Source of the DNA: Chloracidobacterium thermophilum B
GTDB taxonomy: Bacteria; Acidobacteriota; Blastocatellia; Chloracidobacteriales; Chloracidobacteriaceae
DNA: 64,000 nt
NCBI RefSeq assembly: GCF_000226295.1
Contig: NC_016024.1
Span: 1,099,501-1,163,500 of the forward strand
Direction: 5' to 3'
Within the stretch, counting starts at the first letter, position 1. Each line of letters opens with the position of its first letter. The notes under the pieces were generated by a model, which was given only the letters and a program-made list of their open reading frames with translations, was not told the origin of the DNA and ran no database searches. A program made the position numbers and the translations under genes. This document shows positions 1 through 9,316 of the stretch, piece after piece.

Positions 1-65
1 TCCAGGAAATTCACCAGTGGATCAATTGGCTGATAATCGAGATAGGCGCGGATGTTCTGTAACAT
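1..65 (-). CDS. 5' end of an unidentified gene (partial)
   Basis: An ATG at 65 on the minus strand opens a frame that runs without a stop off the left edge of the window (about 21 codons, beginning MLQNIRAYLDY). It lies 36 nt downstream of the radical-SAM/DUF512 gene on the same strand, so it could be the next gene of that operon. The fragment is too short to assign a family and no strong Shine-Dalgarno is visible, so the call rests only on the open frame and the spacing. Confidence 0.35.
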   Translation of the reverse strand, partial: MLQNIRAYLDYQPIDPLVNFL

Positions 66-101
66 GGTTATTCACAGGACACAGAGAATGCCTTCATATC
101 A

Positions 102-1505
102 TCAAACCATTTTCTGAAGCGCGCCACTGTCCGGCGGTGTGGCACGGGTTGTGCGGAGCGCCGCTGCCACAAAATCTTCACCCGTCATCCCGGCCAGATG
201 GACTTCCATGCCGAGTCGCTGGCCGACATCCGCCAGCGTCAGGTTATCGAGGAACAGATGCCGTTCGCCCATCACCATTTCATTGGGGATAAGCAGATGC
301 TCGCCTTTGAAGTGGTCCCGCATGGCGATGAGATCGCTGCCCGTCACCAGTCCGGCCACGTTGACTTCCGGGCCAAAGTATTCGTTCCGAATGGCAACCA
401 CGTGCAGGCGGGTGCCGAACTCCGCATTGAGCTGCTCCGCCAAGCGTAAGAGATGTGAAGCAAACAGGGCGCCGGTCGCCACTGTGACCGGCAGAAACGG
501 CCCCTGCAGCGGACGTTTCCGCAGCCGCCGCACGGCCTTCTGGAAGCTGTCCAGGAAGCGCCGGACCATCCCCACCCCGTCTTCAATCTGGGGGTAGTCG
601 CCATAGTGCCGTGCCGGGGGAATGGGCACTCCGGCACGGATGTAAAACTCATCGCCCAGAAAGGCAAAACTCGTCCCATAGCGACGTTTGAGTTCGTGCT
701 GAATGGGCGTGACCAGCTCGATGATGCTGGCTTCCCATTCATCGGTGGGTGCTACGAGCAGGTGGCGTTTCCGGTGGTGTTTGGTCAGCCCGACCGGCAC
801 GATGGCTACTGAACTCACCCCTTCGGGATGGAGTGCTGCCAGGTCATAGATGGTACGGCGCAACACATCGCCGTCATTGATGGTTGGACACAGCACGACC
901 TGCGCGTGCAGTTCGATACCGTGAGCCAGCAGCCGCCGCATGGTGCCGAGAATGTCATCCGCCTGCTTGCGCCCCAGCAGGTGCCGCCGCACTTCGGGGT
1001 CGGTGGCATGGACCGAGACATACTGAGGCGAAAGGCGTTGCTCGACAATCCGGTTGAATTCTTCCTCGGTGAGCGTCGTCATCGTGGTGTAGTTCCCGTG
1101 CAGGAACGACAGCCGGATGTCTTCATCCCGGAAAAACAGCGACGGACGCGCATCCGGCGGGTTTTGCTCACAGAAGCAGAACAGGCATTCGTTGCCACAC
1201 TGCCGGGGCTTGAACGCTTCAAAGTCCAGTCCCCATATCTCGCCTTCGCCGATCTCGACGTGAAGCTGGCGGGTGGTGCCATCCGGGTGGATGACCGTGA
1301 GTGTCACCGCATCTTCCGAGCCGGTGTAGAACTGAAAATCCAGATAGTCCCGGACTTTGCGCCCGTTGACGGCCAGAATGCGGTCGCCCGGCCGCAGACC
1401 CACGGCCGCGCCGAGTCCATCCGGGTCCACTTCCGTCACGGTGACGCCTTTTTTGGCCTTGAGTTCGACAATCGGGTAAATGGTTTCAAATTGCAGGCTG
1501 TACAT
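102..1505 (-). CDS. PDZ/radical-SAM-type DUF512 protein
   Basis: A 467-residue protein of the DUF512 family. The N-terminal 90 residues look like a PDZ-type domain (AAVGLRPGDRILAVNG). A radical-SAM-like cysteine cluster CGNECLFCFC (Cys-X3-Cys-X2-Cys) follows near residue 103, then the long DUF512 C-terminal region. Family members are predicted 4Fe-4S radical-SAM enzymes of unknown substrate, often encoded near GTPase or ribosome-associated genes. The length is typical and the ATG start is clear. It is probably first in a short minus-strand operon with the partial gene at the window edge. The enzymatic reaction is unknown. Confidence 0.85.
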   Translation of the reverse strand: MYSLQFETIYPIVELKAKKGVTVTEVDPDGLGAAVGLRPGDRILAVNGRKVRDYLDFQFYTGSEDAVTLTVIHPDGTTRQLHVEIGEGEIWGLDFEAFKPRQCGNECLFCFCEQNPPDARPSLFFRDEDIRLSFLHGNYTTMTTLTEEEFNRIVEQRLSPQYVSVHATDPEVRRHLLGRKQADDILGTMRRLLAHGIELHAQVVLCPTINDGDVLRRTIYDLAALHPEGVSSVAIVPVGLTKHHRKRHLLVAPTDEWEASIIELVTPIQHELKRRYGTSFAFLGDEFYIRAGVPIPPARHYGDYPQIEDGVGMVRRFLDSFQKAVRRLRKRPLQGPFLPVTVATGALFASHLLRLAEQLNAEFGTRLHVVAIRNEYFGPEVNVAGLVTGSDLIAMRDHFKGEHLLIPNEMVMGERHLFLDNLTLADVGQRLGMEVHLAGMTGEDFVAAALRTTRATPPDSGALQKMV

Positions 1506-1701
1506 CGGTCATGCATCCCACCGGACAGAAAGCCGGGATACGCAGGTTGTGCCGGCTGGCAGGCACAACGCTGGTCAAGCTTACGAAGCACAAAGCCATG
1601 AAAGGCTAACGGCCGGCGGTCACGACGGCAAATCATTCCCGTACCCGGAAGGTGAATATCGGTTGGGTGTAAGCGATATGGGCTCTGGGGTGAGACCTGG
1701 G

Positions 1702-2301
1702 TCAGGGCCAGTCTGGTGCGGGCTTTGCCTGAAAGGCAGCTTGCCCGTGGCGCATGGCATCCACGAGCAGAATGGTCATCATGGTTTTGGCATCCACGAT
1801 GCCTCCCTGATAGACGAGGTTTCGCGCTTCGGCAAACGGCAGGCGGACCGTGCGGATGTCCTCATCGGTGTCCAGGCTTTGCGGGCCGGGAGTCAGTCCG
1901 GTGGCAAGGAAACAGTACAGGATTTCCGTGCTGTAGCCGGGCAGGGCGTAAAACTTTGTCACGAACGTCAGGGTGGAGGCCTGGTAGCCGGTTTCTTCCC
2001 GGAGTTCCCGGTGCGCAGCCGCTGCTGGCGCTTCGCCCGGTTCGAGCCGTCCGGCCGGGGCTTCGAGCAACACTTGCCCGGCCGGATGGCGATACTGCCG
2101 GATGAGCAGAACGTCGTCGTTTTCAAAGAGGGGCAGGACAGCGGCTCCGCCAAGGTGGTGAATCACATCGAGCTCGAGCCGCGCGCCGGAAGCCAGCTCA
2201 ATGGCGTCGTGCGAAGTCTCAAACACGCGCCCACGGTGAAAAAAAGTGCGTGACAGCAGCCGAACGGCACCGACATCAGGCTGATTGGGGTTGGTTGGCA
2301 T
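1702..2301 (-). CDS. NUDIX hydrolase, ADP-ribose pyrophosphatase type
   Basis: A 199-residue protein with a complete Nudix box: Gly, five residues, Glu, seven residues, then RELREETGY. The Glu residues of this box bind the catalytic Mg2+. The layout, with an N-terminal beta domain and a central Nudix fold containing YRHPAGQVLLEAPAG, resembles the ADP-ribose pyrophosphatase (NudF-like) subgroup, which hydrolyses ADP-sugars to AMP and sugar phosphate. It is probably cytoplasmic. Substrate identity is inferred from family resemblance only. It lies between unrelated minus-strand genes with gaps of about 110-200 nt. Confidence 0.85.
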   Translation of the reverse strand: MPTNPNQPDVGAVRLLSRTFFHRGRVFETSHDAIELASGARLELDVIHHLGGAAVLPLFENDDVLLIRQYRHPAGQVLLEAPAGRLEPGEAPAAAAHRELREETGYQASTLTFVTKFYALPGYSTEILYCFLATGLTPGPQSLDTDEDIRTVRLPFAEARNLVYQGGIVDAKTMMTILLVDAMRHGQAAFQAKPAPDWP

Positions 2302-2414
2302 GGTTTCCGTGGCCGGGCGCAGTCCTGCTGTACAGCTTGGCCGACGCCGGGAAAGGCGGCAAGTCAGTCTGCCGCCCGCTCCGCCGGAGGTGGCGAAGCC
2401 GGTGGCGGACCCTG

Positions 2415-3194
2415 CTACCAGAGCATTTCAAACTCCATGTCGGTGGCGCCACTTCCCCGGTCAACAATGCGAACGACGGCTGTGAAGTTGTTGTTGGCAG
2501 AGGGTTGCTGAAAGACCTCGACCCGTCCGCGGCCGCGCAGGCGGTTGACGCGCACGGTGAGTGGCCGCCGGGGAAGGGGACTCGTAAAGGTGAAGCGTTC
2601 GTTGAGCGTTGGTTGCCCGGAGATGAGTTGCGTCCGGGCAGTGGCGCCTTGGACGTAAATGTAGATTTCATCATCCACCCGCCCGAACCATCGCATGCGT
2701 CCGCTGACCTGCCCATCCTGCCAGTCGCCATTGTTGCGGCGTCCGCCCTGGCGGCCATCTCTGGGGTCGAAGCCGGGGTTGCCGCCACCAAACCGCAGTT
2801 CGCGGCTGATGTCGTCGAGCGTGCTGCGCAGACCGCTCCAGCCCGTTTCAAAGTTGGCCTGGCTGCGGAGAAAATCAACGGCTTCGAGCAGTTCGGCTTC
2901 GGAGCGGCCTTCACGGGTCATCTGCGCCAGGAGTTCGGCCCCGGCGACAAACATCCGCGCCTGGTAGAGCCGCTGGAGGTCGCGCCGGTTGTTGTTGAAG
3001 CTCCGGCGGTAGTCGCGTTCGAGGCGGTCGGCCGCATCCCGCGACTGGCGGACAAGTTGCCCGGCCAGGTTGTCAAGGCGGGCGTTGAAGCGTTGTCCTC
3101 CAAACGCTGGGATGACCGTTGGGAGGAGGAACATCAGCGCGAGCAGCAGCCCCCAACCTGAACCGGCAAAGCGGGTGTGAACCTGTGTTTGCAT
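2415..3194 (-). CDS. secreted hypothetical protein
   Basis: 259 residues starting with a plausible signal peptide (hydrophobic residues about 13-32, followed by AFGGQ). The mature part has an alpha-helical, Arg/Gln-rich first half (residues about 35-135), a Gly/Arg/Asn-rich linker near 135-160, and a predicted beta-rich C-terminal third. No family is recognised. The protein is probably periplasmic or extracellular. It has its own upstream gap and no clear operon partner. The ATG at 3194 gives an intact signal peptide, which supports this start. Confidence 0.7.
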   Translation of the reverse strand: MQTQVHTRFAGSGWGLLLALMFLLPTVIPAFGGQRFNARLDNLAGQLVRQSRDAADRLERDYRRSFNNNRRDLQRLYQARMFVAGAELLAQMTREGRSEAELLEAVDFLRSQANFETGWSGLRSTLDDISRELRFGGGNPGFDPRDGRQGGRRNNGDWQDGQVSGRMRWFGRVDDEIYIYVQGATARTQLISGQPTLNERFTFTSPLPRRPLTVRVNRLRGRGRVEVFQQPSANNNFTAVVRIVDRGSGATDMEFEMLW

Positions 3195-3309
3195 AGGTGC
3201 GAAATCCTGTGTGTCGTCAAAGTCTTGAGGTCAGTGCCAGCCGACCTGTGTTGTGGCTCAAGATGTGTCCGGTGTCCTTCGTGTTGGTTGAGGCAGGCCG
3301 GAAAAACAT

Positions 3310-4713
3310 TTATTTCGCAGGAACTGCCGGCGATGGGGCTGCGGCTGCGCTTTCAAGCCAGTCTGTCGCCATGGCTGCCATCACAGCGACGCCAACCGGA
3401 AGGCACTGTTCATCCACATCGAAATCAGGCGTGTGGAGCATCGCCGTGATACCTTTGGTTTTGTTTCCAACGCCGAGGAAGTAGAAAAAGGCCGGCACGC
3501 GGTTGGCAAAGTAGGAAAAATCCTCTGCTCCCATCTGGGGACGGGTCGGCACGAGATGTCCTTCGCCCACGATGCGCCGGATGGTGGGAAGCATCTGGGC
3601 GACGAGCGGAGCGTGGTTGACGGTCACGGGGACGATGCGTTCGTAGTCGAGTTCATAACTTGCGCCGTGGCTTTCCGTGACGCCCTTGAGAATCTGCCGC
3701 ATCAGCGGCTCGATGCGGGCGTGTACGTCCGGGTCAAGCGTACGCACGGTGCCTTCCATGCGGACTTCATCGGCCAGAATGTTGAAGCGGTTGCCTCCGT
3801 GAATGCTCCCGATGGAGAGCACCAGGGGCGACTGGGTATCAATCCGCCGGCTCCGAATGGTTTGCAACTGCTCGATGACCGCTGCTGCCGTCACGATGGC
3901 GTCAATGCCTTCGTGGGGATATGCACCGTGAACTTTTTTGCCGTGTATGGTGATGAGAAACCGGTCGGCGCTGGCCATGGCGGCCGTCTCACAGTACCCG
4001 ATGGAGCCGACTTCAATGGTGGGCATGCAGTGGAGACCGAAAATGGCATCCGGCGTGGGCGCGTCAAAGGCACCTTCTTCGAGCATCATTTTGGCTCCGC
4101 CGCGTTCACCCCGGGGCGGGCCTTCTTCTGCGGGCTGGAAAATGAACTTCACCGTGCCGGGCAGTTCAGCGCGGTACCTGGCAAGCACTTCGGCCACGCC
4201 CAGTGCCACGGTTGTGTGAACATCGTGGCCGCAGGCGTGCATGACGCCTGCATGCCGCGATTTGTAGGGGGTGTCGCGGATTTCCTCGATGGGCAGGGCG
4301 TCCATGTCCGCGCGGATGGCAATGACCCTGCCCGGCTTGCCGCCGCGCAGTACACCAATGACGCCGTGGTGGGCAATCCCGGTCTGGACTTCCAGCCCCA
4401 ACGCCCGCAACCGCTCGGCGACGATGCGGGCGGTGCGTTCTTCCCGGTTCGAGAGTTCGGGATGCTGGTGCAGGTCGCGCCGGATTTCGATAAGCTTGGG
4501 GGTCAGATCGCGGATGTCAGCCGCGTAGCGCGCATCCCGCGCCAGAACGGCGGCCGATACGGGAGGAGAGGAAGGCATGGCAGAAGATGCAGTGACCGGA
4601 CGAAAGAAACAACCGCTCCAGAAGCAGCAGGTCGGGGACGGCCGCGCCGGGAGAACACCCAGCGCCACCATCCCCAGCAGAATGAGGCCCAGTCTTGGAA
4701 GGTAAACCCGCAT
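3310..4713 (-). CDS. M20 family amidohydrolase/peptidase with signal peptide
   Basis: About 467 residues. The N-terminal 30 residues are hydrophobic and look like a signal sequence, so the enzyme is probably exported. The body is an M20D amidohydrolase (IAA-amino acid hydrolase/hippurate hydrolase/AbgB type): DLHQHPELS, ACGHDVHT with the metal-binding Cys/His pair, QPAEEG, and the C-terminal GAEDFSYF. These enzymes cleave N-acyl or amide bonds of amino-acid conjugates using a di-metal centre. The ATG at 4713 is preferred over an upstream TTG at 4734. It ends close to the divergently unrelated secreted gene. The substrate cannot be read from sequence. Confidence 0.88.
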   Translation of the reverse strand: MRVYLPRLGLILLGMVALGVLPARPSPTCCFWSGCFFRPVTASSAMPSSPPVSAAVLARDARYAADIRDLTPKLIEIRRDLHQHPELSNREERTARIVAERLRALGLEVQTGIAHHGVIGVLRGGKPGRVIAIRADMDALPIEEIRDTPYKSRHAGVMHACGHDVHTTVALGVAEVLARYRAELPGTVKFIFQPAEEGPPRGERGGAKMMLEEGAFDAPTPDAIFGLHCMPTIEVGSIGYCETAAMASADRFLITIHGKKVHGAYPHEGIDAIVTAAAVIEQLQTIRSRRIDTQSPLVLSIGSIHGGNRFNILADEVRMEGTVRTLDPDVHARIEPLMRQILKGVTESHGASYELDYERIVPVTVNHAPLVAQMLPTIRRIVGEGHLVPTRPQMGAEDFSYFANRVPAFFYFLGVGNKTKGITAMLHTPDFDVDEQCLPVGVAVMAAMATDWLESAAAAPSPAVPAK

Positions 4714-4736
4714 GGGAGAACCGAGGCTGGCCAAGT

Positions 4737-5291
4737 TCAGCCTTGGGGTTGCCGGTTGCGCCGCGCCTGAATGCGGCGCAGCACAACGCCTGTCAGAAAT
4801 GCGCCGACAAACGCCGCCAGCAGGTTGAGGAGCAGCCCAAGCCCGACAACGGCCCAGCCCAGGGCTGCGCCTGACACCTGCATCACCAATACCGTTGTGC
4901 CAAAGAACAGACAGGCCGAGGCGAGGCTGCCCGGCAGCGAAACGAAGGTGGGCACCCGGCCGGCATACTTGGCCTGAATGGCGGCATTGCGCTGGGCGCG
5001 CTTTTCACCGGTCGGGTCGAGTTGCCGGTTGAGAAAACCGATGATGAACGCCAAGGCAACGGCCATTCCCACGTGCAGCCCAAAGGCCAGCGCCAAGTGG
5101 GTCAGGTTGAGGTGGGTCCGCAGCAGGGCAGCCGCAAGCTGGAGCGCAGCCAGGGCCGTCATGAAGAAAAACGACGACCAGAGCAGGGTGACGCCCAGCC
5201 AGGTGCTGTAGCCAATCCGCCGTGGTGCCGGGTCATAGGCGACCGGCTTCGTGGTTGGCTTGGGGTACAACACGGAAGCTGTTGCATTCAT
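4737..5291 (-). CDS. multi-pass membrane protein of unknown function
   Basis: 184 residues with about four hydrophobic segments: residues about 27-50, 55-85, 115-138 and 143-165. The segments are separated by a charged cytoplasmic loop (QLDPTGEKRAQRN), and the C-terminus is Arg-rich. No family is recognised. The ATG at 5291 is chosen over a TTG 42 nt upstream. It sits 23 nt upstream of the M20 gene and 42 nt downstream of the alpha/beta hydrolase on the same strand, so the three may be co-transcribed. Nothing links them functionally. Confidence 0.7.
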   Translation of the reverse strand: MNATASVLYPKPTTKPVAYDPAPRRIGYSTWLGVTLLWSSFFFMTALAALQLAAALLRTHLNLTHLALAFGLHVGMAVALAFIIGFLNRQLDPTGEKRAQRNAAIQAKYAGRVPTFVSLPGSLASACLFFGTTVLVMQVSGAALGWAVVGLGLLLNLLAAFVGAFLTGVVLRRIQARRNRQPQG

Positions 5292-5333
5292 AAGCAAGGC
5301 CCTCACGGCAGGGACGGAAAAAGCAACCTGCAA

Positions 5334-6269
5334 TCAACCAAGGTCAAAGACATTCATCCGCAGAAACCGTTGCACGGCCAGGTTGAAGGCTGCCGGCGTT
5401 TCATCCTGGGGGCAGTGTCCGGTATCCGGGATGACAACGGATTCGGCGTGGGGAATCAGCTCGCGGAAGGGTTTGAGCAAGCGTGGCGGGAGCAGCCGGT
5501 CGCGTCCTCCCCAGACAAGGAGTGTCGGGGCGTGGATGCCGTTGGGGGCTTTGACAAAGAAATCATCCGGGTGACGGGCTACCGCCAGGTAGGAATACTT
5601 CGCGCCGGGCTGCCGGAGGGGGGCCACGAAGGCTTCAACCAGGTCGGGGGTAATGGCTTCCGGGTTGAAGTAGGCCGAGGTCAAGCCCTGCCGGGCGATG
5701 TCCGGTGTGGCAAACAGCCAGTAGGAGACATCGCGGAGCAGCGGGTTTTCGGCGGCAAAGCGCAGGATACGAAAAAGCGCATCAGAGGGCGTCCGTGGCG
5801 GGTAGCCACTTGGATCGACGAGAACAAGTCCGGCTGTCCGCTCAGGATAGTCATGGGCGAACTGTGCGGCGACCAGGCCGCCCATCGAGTGACCAAAGAT
5901 TGTCACCTTCTCCAGCCGGCGGGCATCGAGAAAATCACGTACCTGCTCTCCCCACAGCCGGGCGCTGTAGTGCACGTCAGGCATGTCGCTTTTGCCAAAG
6001 CCCAGGAGATCGAGGGCATACACGGTGGCGTCGGCAGCGAGCACCGGGATGTTCTTACGCCAGTGTTCAACCATGGCGCCGTAGCCATGGAGCAGAACAA
6101 TGGCCTGGCCGGAAGGGTGGGGATCGGTTTCCCAGACCCGGATGCGGCCGTGCCGCCAGTGCCAGAACGTTTCGGTGACGACCACAGTGGCGGTTTCTTC
6201 TGTGGCGTCCGCTGATGGCGTACCGGTCGTTGCTTCCGCCGGGAAGTCATCCACAAGCAGGGCAGACAT
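5334..6269 (-). CDS. alpha/beta-fold hydrolase
   Basis: 311 residues with the classic alpha/beta hydrolase pattern: oxyanion motif LLHGYGA, nucleophile elbow GHSMGG (Ser nucleophile), a later acidic residue in WGGRDRLLPP, and the catalytic His in DTGHCPQ near the C-terminus. The closest resemblance is to the epoxide-hydrolase/haloalkane-dehalogenase/lipase-like branch commonly annotated as 'alpha/beta hydrolase'. There is no signal peptide, so it is likely cytoplasmic. The gene is probably the first of a small minus-strand group with the membrane protein and M20 hydrolase. Substrate unknown. Confidence 0.88.
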   Translation of the reverse strand: MSALLVDDFPAEATTGTPSADATEETATVVVTETFWHWRHGRIRVWETDPHPSGQAIVLLHGYGAMVEHWRKNIPVLAADATVYALDLLGFGKSDMPDVHYSARLWGEQVRDFLDARRLEKVTIFGHSMGGLVAAQFAHDYPERTAGLVLVDPSGYPPRTPSDALFRILRFAAENPLLRDVSYWLFATPDIARQGLTSAYFNPEAITPDLVEAFVAPLRQPGAKYSYLAVARHPDDFFVKAPNGIHAPTLLVWGGRDRLLPPRLLKPFRELIPHAESVVIPDTGHCPQDETPAAFNLAVQRFLRMNVFDLG

Positions 6270-7059
6270 AGGGAAAAACAGGACAAACGGTGAACAGGAA
6301 GGTTCGTGGGGCGCTCAAAGTATGCGCCGAAACGCCGTTTCTGAACAACCTTTTTTGGAATCTGCCGGGGCGATGCCGTAGCTGTCCTGTCCACGCCATG
6401 GCTGACGATGGCGGCTGTCTTTGCGGCGCACGGGGTAGCTTCAGCCGCAGTGCGGGCGCATCAACTGGTTGCGTCAACTACAGCCGCAGCATCACGGCCT
6501 GTATTCTGCCGCCACGTTGGCGACAGGCTTCAAACTTTTCCGCCCATAAACCAACCAGCCTGCCGCTTGGTTTGAGAAGCTGCTTTCCGTCACGTGTCTG
6601 GATGCCAATGCGCGCGTGAATGGAGGTGAATGTCCTGTTCTCCGGCAGGCTTTTCCCTCCATTACCTCAACCTGTGTTATCTCTCCATTCCAAATTCAAG
6701 GCTGGTAAAAGACATCGAGCACAGGGTTGAAACATAGGGCAGGCCCGATCGCAGTGCCGGCTGTAGCGCCCAGGATGGCAGACTTGAAGGCGCCACCGTG
6801 CAGCCCAGTGACATCGAAAAATGCCGATACAAACCAGATTGCCCTGCCGAGTCGTCAAAACGATATGTTCCCTCACCTGGTGAAACCAATCGTCACGGGT
6901 CAACACCAGGAAGCACCAGAGGCGAAGAGGCTGGCCGAAAGCAGTAGCCCGGGTCCTGGGTTTTTATTGACTACTCCATCTTTTGCAATAGCAATAGCAA
7001 TAGCTCCAATCAATGTTCGCTTCGACTTGTACGACTCCACAGCACTGACCACATCACTC
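6270..7059. other. gene-poor boundary region before the HerA/NurA/DpdA cassette
   Basis: About 790 bases with no convincing gene. The stretch is less GC-rich than the flanks toward its right end. It holds a weak -35-like TTGACT (6967-6972) followed by three copies of a hexamer. A minus-strand open stretch around 6696-6850 lacks a start and could be a gene remnant. The open frame upstream of the first cassette gene is not convincing as coding sequence. This may be the left junction of an acquired segment. Confidence 0.5.
6985..7002. repeat. three tandem copies of a GCAATA hexamer
   Basis: GCAATA is repeated three times in direct tandem, about 60 nt upstream of the start of the first cassette gene and just downstream of a TTGACT sequence. 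Such a repeat lies where copy-number changes could alter promoter spacing, but no convincing -10 element is fixed here. Confidence 0.7.
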
Positions 7060-7806
7060 ATGATGAATCACAAGCGACTTCTCATCCTGTCCTGTTCGCA
7101 GCGTAAGAGCCACAAGGAAGGTCTCTTGCCAGCGATTGAGCGCTATGATGGCCCATTGTTTCGCATTTTGCGGCGTTATCAGAAAACCCAGGACACCAGG
7201 AACAGGGAAGCAGAACCGAGTCTGAGTACCTATATCCTTTCAGCCGAGTTCGGACTGATTTCTGCCGAATACCCAATTCCATATTATGACTGTTGTATGA
7301 CGAGACACCGTGCCCAGATGCTTCATCCGGTCGTTATGGACAAGCTGAAGAATCTTCTCACTGGTGGTTGCCGTTTTCAGGAACTCTTCATCTGCCTGGG
7401 ACAAGCTTACTGGCCTGCCTTGGAAGGATGGGAGGCATTTGTTCGTCGGGATATGGCTGTCCACGTGGCCTGGGGTGCGATTGGAATGAGGCAGAGTCAG
7501 CTCTACGAATGGCTGTATGGCACACCTCCGTCTGCATCTGCTCCAAGCAAATCAGGGCAACCCAGTCTTCGTGGGATGGCTGTTGAACTCAGCCCACAGC
7601 AAATCTTTGAGATTGCACGTCAGGGACTACGAGGAAGCAGCAGAATGACAACTTTCTGTCACATGTGGTATATCCCGGTTGACGGCCAACGGGTTGCACC
7701 CAAATGGCTCGTCAGCCGGTTGACCGGCTTGCCAGTCAGCACCTTCAGAACAGATGATGCCCGACGACTTTTGGCCCAACTGGGGATTGAGGTCAGGCGC
7801 GCATGA
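7060..7806 (+). CDS. DUF6884-like protein, first gene of the cassette
   Basis: About 248 residues. The N-terminus is a hydrophobic strand followed by a Ser-Cys-Ser-Gln-Arg-Lys motif (RLLILSCSQRK), then ALFRI-like helix, LSAEFGLIS and IPYYD. This layout is typical of the small DUF6884-type family found beside tRNA-guanine-transglycosylase-like and phage genes; I assign it on pattern only. The downstream half (GLRGSSRMTTFCHMWY..) is unassigned. The ATG at 7060 is preferred because upstream in-frame sequence looks non-coding. Its stop overlaps the NurA start in an ATGA, indicating translational coupling. Confidence 0.6.
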   Translation: MMNHKRLLILSCSQRKSHKEGLLPAIERYDGPLFRILRRYQKTQDTRNREAEPSLSTYILSAEFGLISAEYPIPYYDCCMTRHRAQMLHPVVMDKLKNLLTGGCRFQELFICLGQAYWPALEGWEAFVRRDMAVHVAWGAIGMRQSQLYEWLYGTPPSASAPSKSGQPSLRGMAVELSPQQIFEIARQGLRGSSRMTTFCHMWYIPVDGQRVAPKWLVSRLTGLPVSTFRTDDARRLLAQLGIEVRRA

Positions 7807-9293
7807 AACCAGACCAGACTCAAGATCATCACCTGACTGAAAAGGGTGTTCAGGAAGAGATTCAGCGCCAGCCAAGCCTGATGACGAGGCTGGTTGAAAA
7901 TTCTCTGACAGTAGCGACGAGTCTGCGAGACAATTACTTCAAGAACACCGCCAGGTTCGTTGCCCATCTGCGTCAGGCTATGGATGAGGCAAACAAGGGA
8001 GAGCGACCAAACTCTCCGCTCAAGGTATTTTCAGTTGGAGAAGTTGACTGGTCTCAGTACCAAAATGAGGTGGTCACGTTCATTGATGGCGGGATAGGTC
8101 GCGTGCAGTTCTCCAGCCAGGTACCTATCCTGCTCCGGGTGGGGTCGTATTGTGTGCGCACTGGCGAGAGATGTCTGGCGAAGCGGGAGCAGTTCGGCTA
8201 CTACCCTGTGATTCTGGGCGATCTGGAAGGCGGCAGCAAAGAGCGAAAGGACTTTCCTGATATTGTTAGGATCACGGCTGAGCTGCTTGGCGGACTGTCG
8301 GCACTGGAGCGTACCCCTGACCTCTCGGTGCTGATGTTCCACGGCCCACTGGTTTATCTCATGGGGGGATACGCAGGTCACACACCTTTCACAGAAAAAG
8401 ACATCGATCTGTTCCTGCACCATTACGCACGCGATACCGCAACCGCCAGCCGGCTCAAAGATGAGTTCCTCCAAGAGGCATTTGTCAACATCTATCCACA
8501 GATGACAGGGAACCACAAAGAATGGAAAAGGCGTCGCCTGTTCGAGCCTCTGGCCTGGATGGCTTTTCTGTATCGGCGGTTGATACAGGAGGCGCGCAAG
8601 AGAAAGCCTGTTCCAATCATTGCGGGTGTTGTCGAGCGCGGTGACCTCCGTGAGTTCAGCGAGTGCATCCTGCTGGATCGAGTCTTTCTTGGCCTGCGTG
8701 AGAAGGGGAACGATGATTACTTCAACAAGATGTACGGACGATCTGATCTCGATTCGTCCAAGTCGCTTCTGGACAAGCTTGGCTATACCGATACCCTTCT
8801 CCTGGCGATGTTGCTCAGGCCTGGTGAGTACTCTGAACCCTGGAACATCAGCAAATACGATGGGCTTCGGAAGGGTGAAATCTCCCTTCCAGGCGAACCC
8901 GGTACCAGCATGGTGAATTTTGCGCCACTCAAACCGGGCCCCATTGGGTTCCCAAAGGTTCTCGGTTGCTATGTCCACGTTTCGGAAACAACTGAGCCGA
9001 TCCGTGTCGAAATCTTCGAGGAGCTTGGCCGTGATCAAATTGCTGAGGCTGCGCGTCGCGTGTACCTGTATTCGCGATTGTTGCCGGGCTACGGCTTTCC
9101 CGTCGGTCTGGATATTGCCGACAAGTTTGTACGTGTGCCGAACTGGCTGACCGACGCATATAGCAAGTTGATCCGGCATCACTTGGGGGTAAGCCTGCAA
9201 CAAGGCGAAATCAGCGATGCGGAAATGCGGCGTATCCTGATTCAGGCAATCTACATGACCCATCGGGACTGGCTCTTCCGTCCCTCCAGCTAA
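7803..9293 (+). CDS. nurA: NurA-like nuclease
   Basis: 496 residues. The first part contains VVTFIDGGIG, with Asp95 placed like the first metal-binding Asp of the NurA fold (RNase H-like, Mn2+-dependent 5'-3' exonuclease/endonuclease). A second acidic patch is in VLMFHGPLVYL. It is followed in the same direction by HerA, and NurA and HerA are well-known partners: HerA forms a hexameric translocase ring and NurA a dimeric nuclease that together resect DNA ends. It overlaps the preceding gene by 4 nt and ends 23 nt before herA. The protein is longer than many archaeal NurAs. Family assignment depends strongly on the HerA neighbour. Confidence 0.75.
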   Translation: MKPDQTQDHHLTEKGVQEEIQRQPSLMTRLVENSLTVATSLRDNYFKNTARFVAHLRQAMDEANKGERPNSPLKVFSVGEVDWSQYQNEVVTFIDGGIGRVQFSSQVPILLRVGSYCVRTGERCLAKREQFGYYPVILGDLEGGSKERKDFPDIVRITAELLGGLSALERTPDLSVLMFHGPLVYLMGGYAGHTPFTEKDIDLFLHHYARDTATASRLKDEFLQEAFVNIYPQMTGNHKEWKRRRLFEPLAWMAFLYRRLIQEARKRKPVPIIAGVVERGDLREFSECILLDRVFLGLREKGNDDYFNKMYGRSDLDSSKSLLDKLGYTDTLLLAMLLRPGEYSEPWNISKYDGLRKGEISLPGEPGTSMVNFAPLKPGPIGFPKVLGCYVHVSETTEPIRVEIFEELGRDQIAEAARRVYLYSRLLPGYGFPVGLDIADKFVRVPNWLTDAYSKLIRHHLGVSLQQGEISDAEMRRILIQAIYMTHRDWLFRPSS

Positions 9294-9316
9294 AACCAGC
9301 CAAGAAGGGGTAAGCC

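Noticed and set aside
6696-6850. Minus-strand open stretch that could be a gene remnant
   Set aside because: No start codon, in-frame stops just upstream and no recognisable family.
6727-7059. Extension of the DUF6884-like protein upstream of 7060
   Set aside because: The upstream in-frame sequence has no family-like pattern and the conserved hydrophobic strand begins right after ATG 7060.
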